In this document: piece after piece, positions 55,819 to 64,000 of the stretch
How positions within the stretch are numbered: position 1 is the stretch's first letter
How the letters are laid out: the number at the start of each line of letters is the position of its first letter
Assembly (NCBI GenBank): GCA_016748015.1
Contig: JAAOMT010000571.1
Span: 1,331,424-1,395,423 of the forward strand
Direction: 5' to 3'
DNA length: 64,000 nt
Source: Geosiphon pyriformis
Lineage: Eukaryota > Glomeromycota > Glomeromycetes > Archaeosporales > Geosiphonaceae
Notes under the pieces: model-generated
The model's database searches: none
Seen by the model: only the letters and a program-made list of their open reading frames with translations
Told to the model about the DNA's origin: nothing
Program-made: the position numbers and the translations under genes

Positions 55819-57004
55819 AGAATTTTTTTTTTATTAAAATTTAACAAATGCAGTCTAATCATTACCTAAGTACATAAAATCAAATAAGATTCTAAATTAA
55901 AAGTGGTTCATGTCTTTTCTATACATGATTAGACACTTAGTTTAGTTAAGACAGCACTATGTACTTACAGGATTTGTCAAAAGAATATTACACAAGACAC
56001 CAAAACCCAATTCAGTAAGATAGAAACACAAACCAAAACTCATATGAACACCCAACCTGATACCGAAGCTACAGATAATATTAACAGTCCAAACATCTGA
56101 CAAACCAGCCACCGAAGGCACCACAGATCCATCTCATAATAAAAGATTGTGCTTCTTATAGAAGGCCCTCAATTTGGCTGCAGGCAACCAAATATCTGAT
56201 CTATGACTCTTTGTAAGACTGTGAACCAACTTAACAATCAAATAGCCACCAAAATCAAAGCTAAGGCACTAAAAAGCATTAGCTGTTCAGCTTTTTAACA
56301 CAAATCTCTTGGCCAACAACATGTACAATTTACCAGACAACTCAGCTTTATGCAGAGATTGTTCCACCTACTTTTCACAGCAGACCCACCAGCCATTTTA
56401 TTCCACATCTTACTAATGGACAATAATATAGATCTCCTGGCATTGTCATCATGTGTACAAAAAACAGGTGATCAGAGTCCTCAACCATTCTACACCTAAT
56501 GCACATTATGCTAGAATATTTGGAATTGTACAATCTCTTCCTTACAGTGACTGGCAGGCAGTGATGCAGAAATTTTATAAGGTAGGACTGCAGAGAAGCT
56601 GAAGACAAACTGGTGTGACTGGAGCAGATCTTACCATTAGGGTGCCAAACACTGAATGATTTAGGTGTGTTAATATTACCAGCAACACCACCATTAACAA
56701 TGTTGGCACCATACCTGGATTCCCAACTGACAAAATTAATAGTGTTGAACAAACTTTTGACAAAATAACATGCATTTCCAGAAACAGATCTGTTTTCAAT
56801 CCTAAAAAATTGATATGGCATGTCTAGGGGCAGTATAGACTCAGAGATAACTGCTGCATTAGCAAAAAAATTCACTTGTTTATTCCCAACAATGTCTAAA
56901 TGTCCCTTGACTTTTTTCCACATAACTGACAGATTTTTTTTCAAAATAACTTGATGAATATGTTTCTTCTTGATCCAGCATTTGTGGCAAAAATTAGGAC
57001 CCGA
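55819..57004 (-). pseudogene. LINE 'H' ORF2 C-terminal part and 3' UTR, minus strand
   Basis: Read from 57000 downwards: NFCHKCWIKKKHIHQVI, then the RNase H tail WKKVKGHLDIVGNKQVNFFANAA (56850-56910), SVWHPNGKICSSH, KFLHHCLPVTVRKRLYNSKYSSIMCIRC with a CCHC-type finger broken by a frameshift at 56450, then a decayed C-terminus to about 55970. The 3' UTR (55819-55970) shares CATGTATAGAAAAGACATG with LINEs L and K and ends in an A-run (T-run on the plus strand). It is a different lineage from L. It is interrupted at 57004 by element D; the rest should lie beyond D. Confidence 0.85.
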
Positions 57005-57881
57005 TGTTATGGTTTAAGAATTTAGCAAAAAGAATCATAAAAATAATACAAACTATTCAATCATAATATAGCACAGTAATGATCTTAGAAAGGTAATGAT
57101 TAACATAGTAGCAAACACCATCTCGCGATAGTGGCAAGCACCAGTTCACAATAGCAGCCAACACCAACTGGTGATAGCAGCAAACACCAGGTTGAAATAT
57201 CAAAAAAAAGTATTACAATGTGTTTTCTTGTAGAACTACAAACATGTATATATACAGTAGTTTTAATATTGGGAAATAATTAATCAAGTAATAAAAATCA
57301 TAACTTATCAAGCAATAGATCCAATTTTATCCAACAAACTCCACTTTAAATCATACTTTCAAATTAAATATCCCAAGAAACCTTTAAAATCAAAAAGAAA
57401 TGAAAAAGAATATTTAAAACTGAACTATTACAACCCAAAGTATTAAGAAACTTACTTGTATTATTTATTGAATGAAACTATCATTCATCAACTGAATCCC
57501 TTGGAAAAATAATCCTTGATCAAGATTATTCATGTTGTTATTAATTGATAAAAGCTTTATTGTAAGAATTAGAAAAGTGCTAAAAGACCATTAACATTCT
57601 GTGTTTCTAGAGTAAAGAAACACATCAGGCAATTGCAAGGATAGCCTCAGAGAAGACCCCAAACAGTGGGTAGATTTCAGTTCAGCCTCTGAAAAGAAGT
57701 ACATAAACACACACAACAATCAAGAATCGAAGAATAACTTACATTGCAACAGTAAAAAGAAAGCCTTCAGTGTAACAGTGACATTATCACACAAATAAGA
57801 ATTGAGGAACTCACGAAAGACTGATTGCAATTAAAACAGGATATCAGCAATTAAATATAACAAGAAAACTATTCCGTAACA
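57005..57881 (+). repeat. D 5' LTR
   Basis: 877 bp, TGTTATGGTTTAAGAATTTAG...ATTCCGTAACA. Contains a 23-bp tandem repeat (57099-57189) and GTATATATACAG (57246-57257) as a TATA-like motif. Different in sequence from the A/B/C/M LTRs except at the ends. Confidence 0.85.
57099..57189 (+). repeat. 23-bp tandem repeat in D LTR (4 units)
   Basis: Units end at 57120, 57143, 57166 and 57189, each with the core ATAGYRGCARRCACCA. The period is exactly 23 bp between the last three. It lies ~60 bp upstream of the TATA-like motif, so an enhancer role is plausible. Confidence 0.7.
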
Positions 57882-57883
57882 TT

Positions 57884-57900
57884 TGGTGAACCTTACGAGG
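57884..57900 (+). other. D primer-binding site
   Basis: TGGTGAACCTTACGAGG, two bases after the LTR end. Same place as in A, B and C but a different sequence after TGGTG, so a different tRNA primer is likely. Confidence 0.65.
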
Positions 57901-57963
57901 AAAGAAAATCAAAAAAGAAATAATAATTAGCAATAATTTATTGCTAAAAAGGAAAAGACAAAA

Positions 57964-59637
57964 GTGGCAACAAAAACCCCTAATCTTACTGTTCTTGAAT
58001 TCTGCCGTGCTATTTACACACAAAATCAAAGTGATCTTGGATTACCAGAAGGGTGTTGTCCAGTAGAATCTGCTCTCACTTATTATATCAACACCAGAAT
58101 AAATTATCATATAGGAAAGGAAGAAGAACCACACGACACAAAACTTGGATTGTATAGAAAATTATCACAATACACTACAAAAAAAGTAACAGTAATAGCC
58201 ACAACTATTGTCAAAATTCATCAAGAAATTGAGCAATACACCAATAAAAATTTTCCAATATCCACAGGAAACACTAGAGAACATGCCAACAAAACCAAAG
58301 AAAATTTAGAAACTAATCAGGAAAGTAACCAGCAAAAACTAGAAACACCAGCTCAAACGCCAAAGAAAACTGTCACTCAATTAATAAAGAAACAACGTAT
58401 TTATTTACCAGAAGATAAATCATACCATTTTTCACCAGAAAATAAAATACAAATTCTATTAAGAGCTGCATCATCATCAACATCAACTCCACAAACACTA
58501 AGAACTCCTAGTTATACTGATAAAATTAAACAACGTAACTGGGGAGACATACCAATTACAGGAGGATATTCATCACTATTCCAAAACCCTTTTTTTCAGC
58601 CAAAATTTAGAATGGGGTTTGAAAACCATGAAGAAGAATCTGAATCGGAATCCGAAAAAGAGACCAGCGAAAAAACAATTACAAGACCAGTCACTGGAAC
58701 AAGCAGCCAGTCCAGAAACCAAGAAACTCATGATCAAGAGGAAGAACCGGATATAAGGGAAGCCACCTTTAGGAACGCTCAAGGAAATATCATCCCACCT
58801 CCTCTTAGACCAATAAACCCACCAGCAAAAAACGGCAACAAAATAACCACACCATACATTGCAAGACTAACAAATTTCTCAGGAGAGGAAGAAGAAACGG
58901 ACATGCACACATGGCTCAGAGAAGCACAAAAAGCCATCCAGGCAAATAACTGAAACGACCAAAGAGCAATTCAAACATTACCTTTCTTCCTGAAAAGCAC
59001 AGCCAACTCGTGGTATCAAAGCCTGGAAACAAAACCCACGAGCTTCGCCAAATTTAAAAATGCACTCCTGAAGTATTTTAGCGACCCAAACGCTGTAATC
59101 CAACTACAGAACAAATTCAATACTATCAAGCAAAATACCGGTAAAACTGTCACCCAATACCTTGCTCAATTCAATCAAATTCGCCATCAGATTGAAGTGA
59201 TTGAACAAGGATACTACACTGATTCTCAGGTTTTAAATCAGTTTATTAGAGGATTAAAAAACAGCATTTTAGGAAGAGTACACCCTGCCCACCCTAATTT
59301 CTTATCAGAAGCCGTTATACTTACCAGAGCCCTTGAATCGGCTGAGAAAGAAGCTAATCATAGTTAAATGGTTAACATGGTAATGGAGGAAAATAAGACA
59401 GAAACATTAGAGAAAAGAGTAATGCAATTAGGGGAGGAACTCTTTAAGAAAATAGAAAGTTACCTCATCCCGGATCTGAGAAAAAATACATACCAACCAC
59501 CCCAAAGACGCAGCCAGGAAGTCAGCGACAGTCGAAATAATTGCTCGTCATGCCAGGAATTCAGAACAGAAACACATGCCTGCCATTTTTGCAAACGCAT
59601 AGAACATTTGATTAGTCAATGTTGAATGTGAATGATG
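57964..59637 (+). pseudogene. D gag, with 4 nonsense mutations
   Basis: Frame from GTG at 57964 (AAAAGTGGCAAC). A TAA lies at 57934 and there is no ATG between, so a GTG start, or loss of an ATG, must be assumed. Stops: TGA 58951, TAA 59365, TGA 59623, TGA 59629, at positions reading as Trp or Gln in relatives. Regions: N-terminal domain (LEFCRAIYTQNQSDLG), Gln/Thr-rich linker, acidic run EEESESESEKETSE near 58635, capsid core (LTNFSGEEEETDMHTWLREA, ANSWYQSL, LLKYFSDPNAV, QYLAQFNQIRHQI, FIRGLKNSIL), and knuckle CHFCKRIEHLISQC (59581-59625). Makes the particle shell. Continuous with protease. Confidence 0.88.
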
Positions 59638-60475
59638 CAGGAAGCATGTGAAAATAATTACTACGTGCCACCCCAAATGCCCAGAAACCAGTACATGCCA
59701 ATACCATGCCAATATCCCACCACGTATCAAAATCAAGGAGCTTACCAACAACAGCCCATGATAGCCAACCTGAATTGGCGTCCCGAGGCCCGAAATCAGT
59801 CCATGTGGAACCAGAACGCGTTGGTCCAAAGGAATCCAAACTGCACCGGAACCAATCAGCAAACCAATTCAAACTACCAAAATTATCAACAAACTTACCT
59901 TAATATACCAGAAAATCTGATCATCGGAAACAATGACGGTAGAAACATAAACAGAACCAAGAATTTCTTCAAATTGAGCCAGACAATACCACTAGTAGTT
60001 GCCACCAAAGATAGCAGCCTTGCAGCTATTTTTTCTTTTGAATTAGAGAAAAACGAGGCTATGTTCAGTGTAGCAGCATTGGACAAAAAACGCCCAATCA
60101 CTACTATGTATACCAAAGCCACTGTAAACAATACCCCAATCAAACTTATCTTAGACAGCGGATCTGCTGGAAGCATTGTAACACTTCAAAGTTGATCATG
60201 CTGTGACATTCCAAATCATAACAGCTGATGGAAGTACAAAGCTGCCTCATGGTGAAATCAACTCATTCCCTTTCGAAATTAATGGCATAGTAATACCTAC
60301 AAAAGTATTAGTAATGGACGTTACACAATATCAAGCATTAGTAGGGAATGACTGGCTAACAAAAGCCAATGCCACCCTAGACTGGACCACCCAAGAGCTT
60401 CTGATAAATTATAATGGCCACCAGGCCAAAATTCCAGCCACCTGTGGCCACTTCCAAAAACCCAGCGCCAACTAA
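59638..60475 (+). pseudogene. D aspartic protease, with a ~24-nt deletion
   Basis: A Gln/Asn/Tyr-rich linker, then FSFELEKNEAMFSVAALDKK, and the active site IKLILDSGSAGSIVT (60135-60180). Right after it ~24 nt are missing compared with A (42850-42885), which moves the frame from the gag frame into the pol frame. The rest is in the new frame, 60203-60475: VTFQIITADGSTKLPHGE, INSFPFEINGIVIPTKVLVM, YQALVGNDWLTKANATLDW. The DSG is intact but the flap region is damaged. Confidence 0.85.
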
Positions 60476-61276
60476 AGACCTACCTTCGAATTTGAGGAAA
60501 ATCCAGCACTACCAGCCATTGGAACCTATCAGCTCTCTTGGGCTGATGACCAAAGAACAGGACTACCAGCCGTACCAACATGGACCAGCGAAAAAAGATC
60601 CGAATGGAACCAGGTAAGTTCACGAAGAAACCACCAGCAACGCAGACCAAAGCTAGAATGCTCGGTTTGTAAGAAGAAACTCTCGTCTATGACTGCATGC
60701 AGCACACCGGACAAAGACCCAAGAAACCCCACCCACTACTATTGTAACCATTGTAACAAAGAAAAATACGGTTACCCAGAAAGACATGGAAAATGGGACG
60801 AGGAACCGTGCCTCGCTTGTGGAGAACCATTACCAAAAGGGTGCGACTGAAACGACATACCAGGCAGAAGAGGAATGTGTGATGCAACTTGCCAATACAC
60901 AATTCTCATCTGTGACTGGGTAAGAGGAGGAACGCCGTTCAAAGCAGTGTTCAACAGAGTGTTAAAAAGACTACAGCACTACCCACATGACGAGGACGAG
61001 TTGTACAACACCACACAAGCCAAAGTAAGAGGAGAAACCGCCAAAAAAATATGATGTTGGAAAGAGTTAGCTGAAGTAGCCAATGAAGTCACCAGCTACA
61101 ACATGTTCGACCCAGTGGACGAATTTCAGAACTACTACCAACAACTATGCCCCACTCAACAAGAGCAAGAACAATACTTCACCCAAATCAACACTTATCT
61201 CTGCGAAAACTGTCTCATCCCATGCCAAAATCAGTGCTGTGAAGAGTGTTAAGATGAAAGAGACTTAGAAAGAAAA
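60476..61276 (+). pseudogene. D Cys-rich module (zinc-binding-like)
   Basis: Same frame as the downstream pol ORF, with stops TAA 60473, TGA 60848, TGA 61052 and TAA 61250. Cysteine pattern: CSVCKKKLSSMTAC (60659-60700), YYCNHCNKEKYG, EPCLACGEPLPKGCD, MCDATCQYTILICDWV, then a helical spacer (NRVLKRLQHYPHDEDEL..., LCPTQQEQEQYF) and a second cluster CENCLIPCQNQCCEEC (61202-61250). Conserved in A and B at the same place between protease and dUTPase. At least three possible zinc sites. Not a domain I can name; RNA binding or an assembly role is possible but unproven. Confidence 0.7.
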
Positions 61277-63649
61277 ATGGAAATTGAGAATCAGCAGTCT
61301 CAAAATCAATCAATAAATCAACAAGACTCACCTGACGATCCTGAGTCAGAAAAATTTGTAGCCTATACTGACCTAGAACAGATGACCAACATCCAATACT
61401 TCAACAATGGGCACTTAGGAATAATACCCAAAAGAGCCCATCCAACCGACACCGGATTTGATCTACGTTATCTGGAAGACCAATCTACAATGTTACCACC
61501 CAAGAGCATCACCAAAATCGACCTAAAAATAGTGGTTGAAATTCTGCCAGGAATAATGGTTCAAATGGCATCACGATCAAGTCTCGCGAAAAAAGGAATA
61601 AGTGTTCAAGAAGGAGTAATTGACTCCGGATACACTGGAAATTTAATGGTTTTGCTACAGAACAATTCAGAAAAGCCTTATACTATTGAATCTAAGAAAA
61701 AGATTGCACAAGCAATTTTCTTACCATTGGTAAAAATTGGGAAATTCATGCCAGTGGAAAATCGTGAGGAATTGTCACAAACAACGAAAGGAACTTTTGG
61801 TTTCAGATTAACAGGAAAAGGAATTGAAGTGAATTTTGCTAAAACAATAGAGGAAAAAAGCGAAGTAATTAAAAATGAGCAGTCCATCACACTCTTACCA
61901 TATGGAAAATCAGAAATAAGAATAAAAAAGACAATTAAAGAAAAAGACCTAATATTTGAGCCCTATCCAGAAACTTGCCAACAGTTTCTCATAGGACTTA
62001 CTAACCTTTTTATTCCAGCTGATAAAGCTCAATGGATAAAAATTCCTATCACAAACACTACAGAAGAACCCATTTACATTCCGGAAGATACCATCATTGG
62101 ATACCTCGGAATGGAGCTAGAAAATGCGTCAACACCACAAGAAATTCTAAATTTCTCAGAAATCGCCCTCTATTGTGAACTCACTTCAATAAATTGGCAA
62201 CAACTGTTAGAATGCTATCAATTTACGCCAAAAGAATTGGCCAAATTAAACATTGGAACAATGGATCCTGACCAACAGCGACAATTAAAAGCATTAATTT
62301 TAAAATACTCTGATATATTTTCAAGAAATGGCGAATTTGGAAGAACCAACTTGGTTCAACACCAAATCCCCACTGGAGACGCCAGACCTGAAAAACAACG
62401 CACTTACCGTGTCCCACCAATGGAGCATAATTTTATCAGAGAAGAAGTCCAAAGCATGTTGGAAAAAGGAATAATACAACCATCAATAAGCCCATGGTCC
62501 TCACCAGTTGTTTTAGTAAGGAAAAAGAATGGAAAAATTAGATTTTGCGTCGACTATCGCAAACTAAACAGCAAAACAACCAAAAACTCATACCCAATAC
62601 CATTAATTGATGAAATCTTTGATGTTTTTGGAGGAGCAAAATGGTTTTCTACACTGGACTTGACCAGTGAGTACTGGCAAGTGGAAATGGACCCAAAGGA
62701 CAGGCATAAAACAGCATTCACAACACAAAATGGCAATTATGAGTTCAATGTAATGCTATTTGGATTAACAAACACTCCTGCGACATTCCAAAGACTAATG
62801 GATGTAATTTACTTTGGAATCCTGTGGCAATCCGTTGTTGTCTACTTGGATGATACAAATGTTTTCTCATCAAAATTCACAGATTATTTCCAACATTTAC
62901 AACAAGTTTTTGAGAGATTGAGACATGCTGGACTTAAACTAAATCTAGAAAAATGTTTCTTTGGGAAAAATGAGCTAGCATTTTTAGGACACATAGTTGG
63001 AAAAGATGGAATAAAACCAGATCCATCAAAAATAGACAAAGTGAAAAATTTTCCAGTATCTCGAAACGTTTCAGAAGTTAGAAGCTTTTTAGGACTCGCA
63101 TCTTACTACCGCCACTTTGTAGAAAACTTTTCAAACATCGCCAAACCCCTTAATTATCTACTATCTAAAAATGTGAAGTTTGAATGGACTGAAGCACAAA
63201 AAAAAGCTTTTGAGTACCTTAGACAAAAGTTCATTGAATCACCAATAATGATCTATCCGAATTTCAACAAGAAATTCATTTTGGCCACAGATGCCTCTGG
63301 AACTGGACTTGGAGCCATTCTGTCACAAAAAGATGATAATGGAAGAGAACGTGTAATTGCTTATACCAGCAGAAGTCTCAGTACAGCAGAACAAAACTAT
63401 GCAGCACATAAACTTGAATGTTTAGCAGTAGTTTGGAGTTGTGTTCACTTTGACACATATTTACGGTACCAACCCTTTGAGATTACGACAGATCATAGAG
63501 GTCTGGTCTGGTTAAATAACAAGAAAGCACTAAAAGGAAAATACACCAGATGGTCACAAACGTTAGCACCATACGATTATATTATCAAATACAAAGAAGA
63601 TACCAAAAATGCTAATGCCGACTGTTTGTCAAGAATAAGACACACATAA
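61277..63649 (+). CDS. D Pol: dUTPase - linker - reverse transcriptase - RNase H (790 codons)
   Basis: Uninterrupted frame. dUTPase (residues ~35-180): motif I AHPTDTGFDLRY (54-65), II SRSSLAKKG (99-107), III GVIDSGYTGNLMV (113-125, catalytic D116), IV KKIAQAIFLPL (~145), V TKGTFGFRLTG (canonical GFGSTG altered). Beta-rich linker ~190-290. RT ~350-620: FGRTNLVQHQIP, PWSSPVVLVRKKNGKIRFCVDYRKLN, FSTLDLTSEYWQVEM, YLDD at 523-526. RNase H ~665-785: ATDASGTGLGAIL, LECLAVVW, DHRGLVWL, NADCLSR. The ATG at 61277 is internal to an ancestral gag-pol frame that extends upstream through four stops. Only motif V of the dUTPase is clearly off; RT and RNase H catalytic residues look intact. The stop at 63647 separates it from integrase, which lies in another frame. 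Confidence 0.93.
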   Translation: MEIENQQSQNQSINQQDSPDDPESEKFVAYTDLEQMTNIQYFNNGHLGIIPKRAHPTDTGFDLRYLEDQSTMLPPKSITKIDLKIVVEILPGIMVQMASRSSLAKKGISVQEGVIDSGYTGNLMVLLQNNSEKPYTIESKKKIAQAIFLPLVKIGKFMPVENREELSQTTKGTFGFRLTGKGIEVNFAKTIEEKSEVIKNEQSITLLPYGKSEIRIKKTIKEKDLIFEPYPETCQQFLIGLTNLFIPADKAQWIKIPITNTTEEPIYIPEDTIIGYLGMELENASTPQEILNFSEIALYCELTSINWQQLLECYQFTPKELAKLNIGTMDPDQQRQLKALILKYSDIFSRNGEFGRTNLVQHQIPTGDARPEKQRTYRVPPMEHNFIREEVQSMLEKGIIQPSISPWSSPVVLVRKKNGKIRFCVDYRKLNSKTTKNSYPIPLIDEIFDVFGGAKWFSTLDLTSEYWQVEMDPKDRHKTAFTTQNGNYEFNVMLFGLTNTPATFQRLMDVIYFGILWQSVVVYLDDTNVFSSKFTDYFQHLQQVFERLRHAGLKLNLEKCFFGKNELAFLGHIVGKDGIKPDPSKIDKVKNFPVSRNVSEVRSFLGLASYYRHFVENFSNIAKPLNYLLSKNVKFEWTEAQKKAFEYLRQKFIESPIMIYPNFNKKFILATDASGTGLGAILSQKDDNGRERVIAYTSRSLSTAEQNYAAHKLECLAVVWSCVHFDTYLRYQPFEITTDHRGLVWLNNKKALKGKYTRWSQTLAPYDYIIKYKEDTKNANADCLSRIRHT

Positions 63650-63651
63650 AA

Positions 63652-64000
63652 ATTACCAATCCATCCACCACAACAACAATAAACAACCACCTTTACAAAA
63701 ATCTCAGCCAATACTTGGAAACACTACAAATAGACAAAGAAATGCCAGTAAAAGAGCTAATTAAGCTCCAAAAATTAGCAAAACACTATTTCATCCAAAA
63801 TCACATACTTTATTACTGGAATCGACAAAATCCAGATAATCCATTAAGAGTTATAACTACGGATGAAAAAGAAACTATCTTATTTAACATGCACTCAGAT
63901 ATTTATTCAGGCCACTTTGGAAAAACAGCAACCATCCAACGTGCAACTAGCCATTACTATTGGCCAAAAATAAGTTCAGACATAATCCAATACATAAGAA
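63652..64000 (+). pseudogene. D integrase, N-terminal part (runs off the window)
   Basis: In the -1 frame relative to the 790-codon ORF: YKNLSQYLETLQIDKEMPV, LAKHYFIQNHILYYWNRQ, then the zinc-domain histidines FNMHSDIYSGHFGKTATI, YYWPKISSDIIQYIR. The matching C-x2-C lies outside. The frame change at the RNase H/integrase border looks like an indel, because the stop TAA lies before any plausible slip site. Confidence 0.8.

Larger units (their letters stand above)
57005..64000 (+). mobile_element. Gypsy element 'D' with dUTPase (3' part outside the window)
   Basis: 5' LTR 57005-57881, primer site, gag, knuckle, protease, Cys-rich module, dUTPase, linker, RT, RNase H and the start of integrase. 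It is the best preserved Gypsy copy here: higher GC than A and B, few stops, a 790-codon clean frame. It inserted into LINE H; the four bases before the LTR are CCGA, so CCGA should follow the 3' LTR. Sense strand is A- and C-rich. Confidence 0.92.

Noticed and set aside
57964-61276. TGA read as Trp by a variant genetic code
   Set aside because: The same elements use TGG for most Trp codons, and TAA/TAG stops also occur at Gln positions, so mutation explains the stops better than recoding.
63630-63660. Programmed -1 frameshift between RNase H and integrase in D
   Set aside because: The integrase frame is -1, but no slippery heptamer lies upstream of the TAA at 63647; an indel is simpler.

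Overview
The window is a graveyard of nested retrotransposons and DNA transposons from a very AT-rich eukaryotic genome. I recognise no host gene, rRNA gene or intact tRNA gene. The non-LTR proteins and the dUTPase-carrying Ty3/Gypsy polyproteins look like the repeat families known from arbuscular mycorrhizal fungi (Glomeromycotina, e.g. Rhizophagus or Gigaspora relatives). That assignment rests on remembered family resemblance and was not searched.

Layout. (1) 1-2850: minus-strand ORF1 of a LINE ('I'), split by a ~968-bp repeat (J1, 334-1301). (2) 4200-17985: an old, AT-decayed plus-strand LINE ('K'), interrupted by a second J copy (J2, 7150-7952) and by a younger LINE of the same family ('L', 8868-15666, flanked by the 11-bp duplication ATTACTACTTG). 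(3) 18255-55294: a Russian doll. The outermost shell is an internally deleted Gypsy element 'M' (LTRs 18255-19058 and 54463-55294, 4-bp duplication ATAT). Inside M's gag sits a Tc1/IS630-like DNA transposon 'G' (20329-52340, duplicated TA, terminal inverted repeats). G holds two ~10-kb dUTPase Gypsy elements, 'B' (minus strand, 23805-37214) and 'A' (plus strand, 39536-50974). B's downstream LTR holds a fourth, deleted Gypsy element 'C' (24067-27438, duplication CCAG), and A's protease region holds a third J copy (J3, 42978-43940). (4) 55819-57004: 3' end of a third LINE ('H', minus strand). (5) 57005-64000: a younger dUTPase Gypsy element 'D', inserted into H and cut by the window edge; it retains an unbroken 790-codon dUTPase-RT-RNase H frame.

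How the parts work. In the LINEs, ORF1 is an RNA-binding nucleocapsid protein and ORF2 carries endonuclease, RT, RNase H and a zinc finger; the two frames meet at an ATGA stop-start overlap. The Gypsy elements share the order LTR - tRNA primer site - gag - CCHC knuckle - protease - Cys-rich zinc module - dUTPase - beta-rich linker - RT - RNase H - integrase. A and B add a conserved extra ORF just before the 3' LTR that I do not recognise.

Nearly all damage is transitional (TGG, CAG and CAA turned into stops; D to N, E to K, G to E), as expected from cytosine deamination or a RIP-like process. A 20-N gap at 49122-49141 is flanked by an exact 498-bp duplication, which looks like an assembly artefact.
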